From Geobacteraceae bacterium (GTDB lineage: Bacteria; Desulfobacterota; Desulfuromonadia; Desulfuromonadales; BM103), in NCBI GenBank assembly GCA_024641085.1, contig JAHEDT010000024.1, forward strand, positions 1-42,907: 42,907 bases of DNA, written 5' to 3'. How positions within the stretch are numbered: position 1 is the stretch's first letter; each line of letters opens with the position of its first letter. This document shows, in pieces, positions 41,401 through 42,907 of this stretch. The position numbers were made by a program, and so were the translations under genes. The notes below the pieces were generated by a model. The model was not told where the DNA came from. It ran no database searches and saw nothing but the letters and a program-made list of their open reading frames with translations.

Positions 41401-41613
41401 CTGGTGCTGGTCACCGGCGCCGGGGCCCAGGCCCGTAATTCCATCGGTTTGGTGCTGGTCGGCGGTATGGCGATCGGCACTCTGTTCACCCTGTTCGTGG
41501 TGCCGTCGATCTACATGCTGGTCGCGCGTGATCACCGACAAACAACTATTGCGGATGGCGAGACGGTCATGTCCAGCCGGGATGGCGCGCTGGACCGCAG
41601 GCAACCAAGCTAA
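38482..41613 (+). CDS. RND multidrug efflux permease (HAE1 family)
   Basis: This 1043-residue proton-driven transporter has about twelve membrane helices and two large periplasmic loops. TM4 carries the proton-relay Asp402-Asp403 in LVVDDAIVVVENVERHI. FLGSLRSALIPVIAIPLSLIGA and the C-terminal GLVSKNGILIVEFANKL plus RLRPVLMTT segments are typical of AcrB/MexF-type pumps. Substrates cannot be predicted; MexK/VexD-like pumps with such adaptors export drugs, detergents or metabolites. The gene is 16 bp after the adaptor. No outer-membrane channel gene is in the window, so a TolC-like partner must be elsewhere. A GTPase-like gene follows after 27 bp. Confidence 0.95.
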   Translation: MMKLTDLFIRRPVLAVVVNLIIVIAGLQAIKTLNVRQYPRSENASVTVTTVYVGADAQLVRGFITAPLERAIAAADGIDYIESQSKLGLSTINVRLKLNYDSTKALAEISSKVDQVRNDLPPEAEVPVINIESADSQFASAYLSFTSTDLKQNEITDYLVRVVQPRLAALEGVQRADILGGRTFAMRIWLKPDRMAALKVTPQEVRRALAANNFLAALGQTKGALVQVNLTANTNLNSVAEFKRLVIRQEGGGIIRLADVGEVVLGAEDYDAEVRFSGQTAVFMGIWVLPNANALDVINRVDEEMAAVQQDLPAGMQARIAYDATNYIENAIHEVVKTLSETLLIVILVIFLFLGSLRSALIPVIAIPLSLIGAVFLMQAFGFSINLLTLLAIVLSVGLVVDDAIVVVENVERHISEGESPLNAALMGARELVGPIFAMTITLAAVYLPIGLQGGLTGSLFREFAFTLAGAVTISGLVALTLSPLMSAKLLKPDIEEHGLAGRIARDFKRLRAFYGRLLDGTLRARPAVYLVWIAVSLMSVPMFMMSAKELAPTEDQGVIFGIIEASANSTLDQTSRYAAAANQVFLEIPETDFTFQITFPNSGFGGMVVKPWDERQRNIFQIMPEVRQQLHGIPGIRMFPVTPPALPGGGQFPVEFVVASTAETEQILELVQKLQLKAMQSGMFAFPPIIDVKIDQPQTEFLIDRDKVADLGLNLEQVGADIGSMVGGNFVNRFDIAGRSYKVIPQIERLGRLNPSQLQNIYITGPGRSLIPLSTVATLKDTVVPRSLNRFQQLNAVKLSGVAVRPLDEALRFLETEAAKILPQGYVMDYTGESRQLRSEGNKFLPAFALAVVLIFLVLAAQFNSFRDPFVILAGSVPLALFGALVFAFLKMPDPNVSFWTSGWTTTLNIYSQVGLVTLVGLVSKNGILIVEFANKLQEQGQAKLDAIRQAAQTRLRPVLMTTAATIAGHFPLVLVTGAGAQARNSIGLVLVGGMAIGTLFTLFVVPSIYMLVARDHRQTTIADGETVMSSRDGALDRRQPS

Positions 41614-41640
41614 TTCACATACCTCAGGAAGGATCACACT

Positions 41641-42672
41641 ATGAAAATCGCCATCTTGGGACTGGCCCAGTCAGGCAAGAAAACCCTGTTTACCCTGCTT
41701 ACCGGCCGAAGCGTGCCCGAGACCCGCAAACCCGGCGAGGTCATCGAGGGCGTCGCTCCCATCCAGGACAGCCGGGTCGATGCCCTGAGCGCTCTTTACA
41801 AGCCCAAAAAAACCACCTACGCCGAAAACCAGTTCGTGCTCTGCCCCGACATCACGGCCGGCGGTTCGTCGCGCCAGTGGATGGACCCGGCCCGGCGCTG
41901 CGACCTGCTTTGCCTGCTGATCCGGTCCTTCGACTCCCCGGAGGTCTTCCACCCCTCGGGTTCGGTGGATCCTGCACGCGACCGGGCGATGATCGCCACC
42001 GAACTGATCCTGGCCGATATGCAGCTGGTGGAGACCCGCCTGCAGCGCCTCGCCAAGGAGAAGAAGGGCAGCCAGACCTCGGCCCAACTCTTGGAGGAGG
42101 ATATCCTGCGGCGCTTCAACGCCGCCCTGGAGGAGGAGAAGTTCCTCTCCAGCGTGCCGCTGGAACCTGACGAGGAGAAGGTGATCAGAAGCCTCGACCT
42201 GGTGACGCGCACCCCGGTGATCTACGCCTACAATGTGTCCGAGGACGAGATCGGCAAGGATTTCGGCCCCGGGGTGTTCCCCATTTCCTGTGCCATCGAG
42301 GGCGAAATCGCCGCCATCGACGATGATGAGGAGCGCCAGGAATTCATGGCTGAGATGGGAATAACCCAGCCCAGCCTCGAAAAGATCAACGCGGCCCTGT
42401 ACGACGCTCTGGGTCTCATGAGCCTCTACACAGCGGGGGCCGACGAGTGCCGGGCCTGGACGATCCGTAAGGGTTCCAGGGCACCGGCCGCCGGCGGCAA
42501 GATCCACAGTGACATCGAACGCGGCTTCATCCGGGTCGAAGTCATGAAATACGCCGACCTCATGGCGGCCGGTTCCGAACAGGCGGTCAAGCAGGCCGGC
42601 AAGATGCAGCTGCACGGCAAGGACTACGTCATCGAGGATGGCGACATCTGCCACTTCCTGTTCAATGTCTAG
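41641..42672 (+). CDS. YchF/OBG-like GTPase paralogue with altered P-loop (DUF933)
   Basis: This 343-residue protein is aligned by eye with YchF (Ola1), an ATP-preferring Obg-class P-loop protein. The C-terminal TGS/DUF933 domain is well kept (AWTIRKGSRAPAAGGKIHSDIERGFIRVEV, then GKDYVIEDGDICHFLFNV). SGSVDPARD (106-114) and the nucleotide-base motif NVSE (198-201) are also present. The P-loop reads GLAQSGKKT (7-15), with Lys14 where YchF has the magnesium-binding Ser. The G3 region DITAGGSSRQW replaces DIAGLV. Nucleotide hydrolysis may be lost or changed. GGAAGG precedes the ATG. It lies 27 bp after the RND permease and may be co-transcribed. Confidence 0.86.
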   Translation: MKIAILGLAQSGKKTLFTLLTGRSVPETRKPGEVIEGVAPIQDSRVDALSALYKPKKTTYAENQFVLCPDITAGGSSRQWMDPARRCDLLCLLIRSFDSPEVFHPSGSVDPARDRAMIATELILADMQLVETRLQRLAKEKKGSQTSAQLLEEDILRRFNAALEEEKFLSSVPLEPDEEKVIRSLDLVTRTPVIYAYNVSEDEIGKDFGPGVFPISCAIEGEIAAIDDDEERQEFMAEMGITQPSLEKINAALYDALGLMSLYTAGADECRAWTIRKGSRAPAAGGKIHSDIERGFIRVEVMKYADLMAAGSEQAVKQAGKMQLHGKDYVIEDGDICHFLFNV

Positions 42673-42907
42673 GCGGACCGGAAGCAAAAGATCGCCGTAG
42701 GACAGGCCTCAGCCTCGGGAAGCGACGGCATAACCAGCAAGGGACACTCTAACCGCCGGACTCAGCCTCAATCCGGGCAACGTTGGTCAATAAGCCAGGG
42801 TAGCAGATGGCCAATCTGTAGCCCTTATGACTTTCCTCTTTGCTTGTTATGTTGCCTTTTCACACTTTGCGCCACCCTGCCATATGATTCAAATGACTTA
42901 AAACCGG
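42673..42907. other. Window end, no feature supported
   Basis: After the YchF-like gene the remaining 235 bases contain no ORF with a ribosome site, no clear terminator and no match that I noticed to the repeat families above. Confidence 0.4.

Noticed and set aside
1-42907. CRISPR arrays, tRNA or rRNA genes, complete insertion sequences
   Set aside because: I looked for regularly spaced short repeats, cloverleaf patterns and transposase ORFs and saw none. The repeats found are irregular, noncoding and dispersed.

Overview
The window is GC-rich bacterial chromosomal DNA. It carries about 40 protein genes and no RNA genes that I could see. The gene mix suggests a Gram-negative from the Desulfuromonadota (Geobacter/Desulfuromonas/Pelobacter-like): an acoABC-type acetoin dehydrogenase, a Ros/MucR zinc-finger protein, AsmA, a BepA-like M48 protease, RND efflux, a DUF4920/PepSY-TM pair, and many short dispersed intergenic repeats. 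This placement rests on remembered family distributions, not on a search.

Layout. 1-3284: pdxH, a class I methyltransferase, and a minus-strand msrB-msrA pair of exported methionine sulfoxide reductases. 3285-8058: amtB behind a near-perfect sigma-54 promoter, a long palindromic repeat, and a large DUF2339 membrane protein. 8118-12298: a GreA/GreB-like factor divergent from an iron-sulfur flavoprotein across a 19-bp palindrome, then a zinc alcohol dehydrogenase and a run of small genes (PF04020 membrane protein, pterin dehydratase, DUF2059 lipoprotein). 12365-19244 is mostly minus strand: two SDR oxidoreductases, a DUF1059 protein, SelO, a small conserved protein and an M48/TPR protease. A plus-strand membrane-anchored winged-helix protein is inserted among them. 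19439-24316: DUF3754 protein, DUF5602 lipoprotein, the DUF4920/PepSY-TM operon and MucR in an AT-rich island. 24567-31895: giant AsmA, pirin, an exported metallo-hydrolase, a MYG1-family protein and a lipoprotein. 32169-35270: acetoin dehydrogenase E1alpha-E1beta-E2. 35491-42672: a small membrane protein, a cupin, a DUF364 protein, an RND adaptor-permease pair and a degenerate YchF-like GTPase.

Intergenic regions hold most of the unexplained structure. I see at least four repeat families. (1) A 24-bp unit starting GGGGTCAGGTCTACACA, present as a palindrome at 5101-5171, as a single arm at 29713-29736, and as a fragment cut by the window edge at 1-16. (2) A pair of roughly 200-bp repeats at 22216-22422 and 30802-30998. 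(3) A pair of 160-175-bp repeats at 9478-9637 and 14023-14196. (4) MITE-like elements with AACGC(A/G)GAGGCGC ends at 14741-14833 and 36256-36334. No transposase lies in the window.

No single gene cluster is clearly a new defence or biosynthetic system. The best leads are the repeat families, the single-cysteine MsrB with a methionine-rich leader, the DUF4920/PepSY-TM pair, the acetoin E2 without a recognisable subunit-binding domain, the YchF-like protein with an altered P-loop beside an efflux pump, and the membrane-tethered winged-helix protein.
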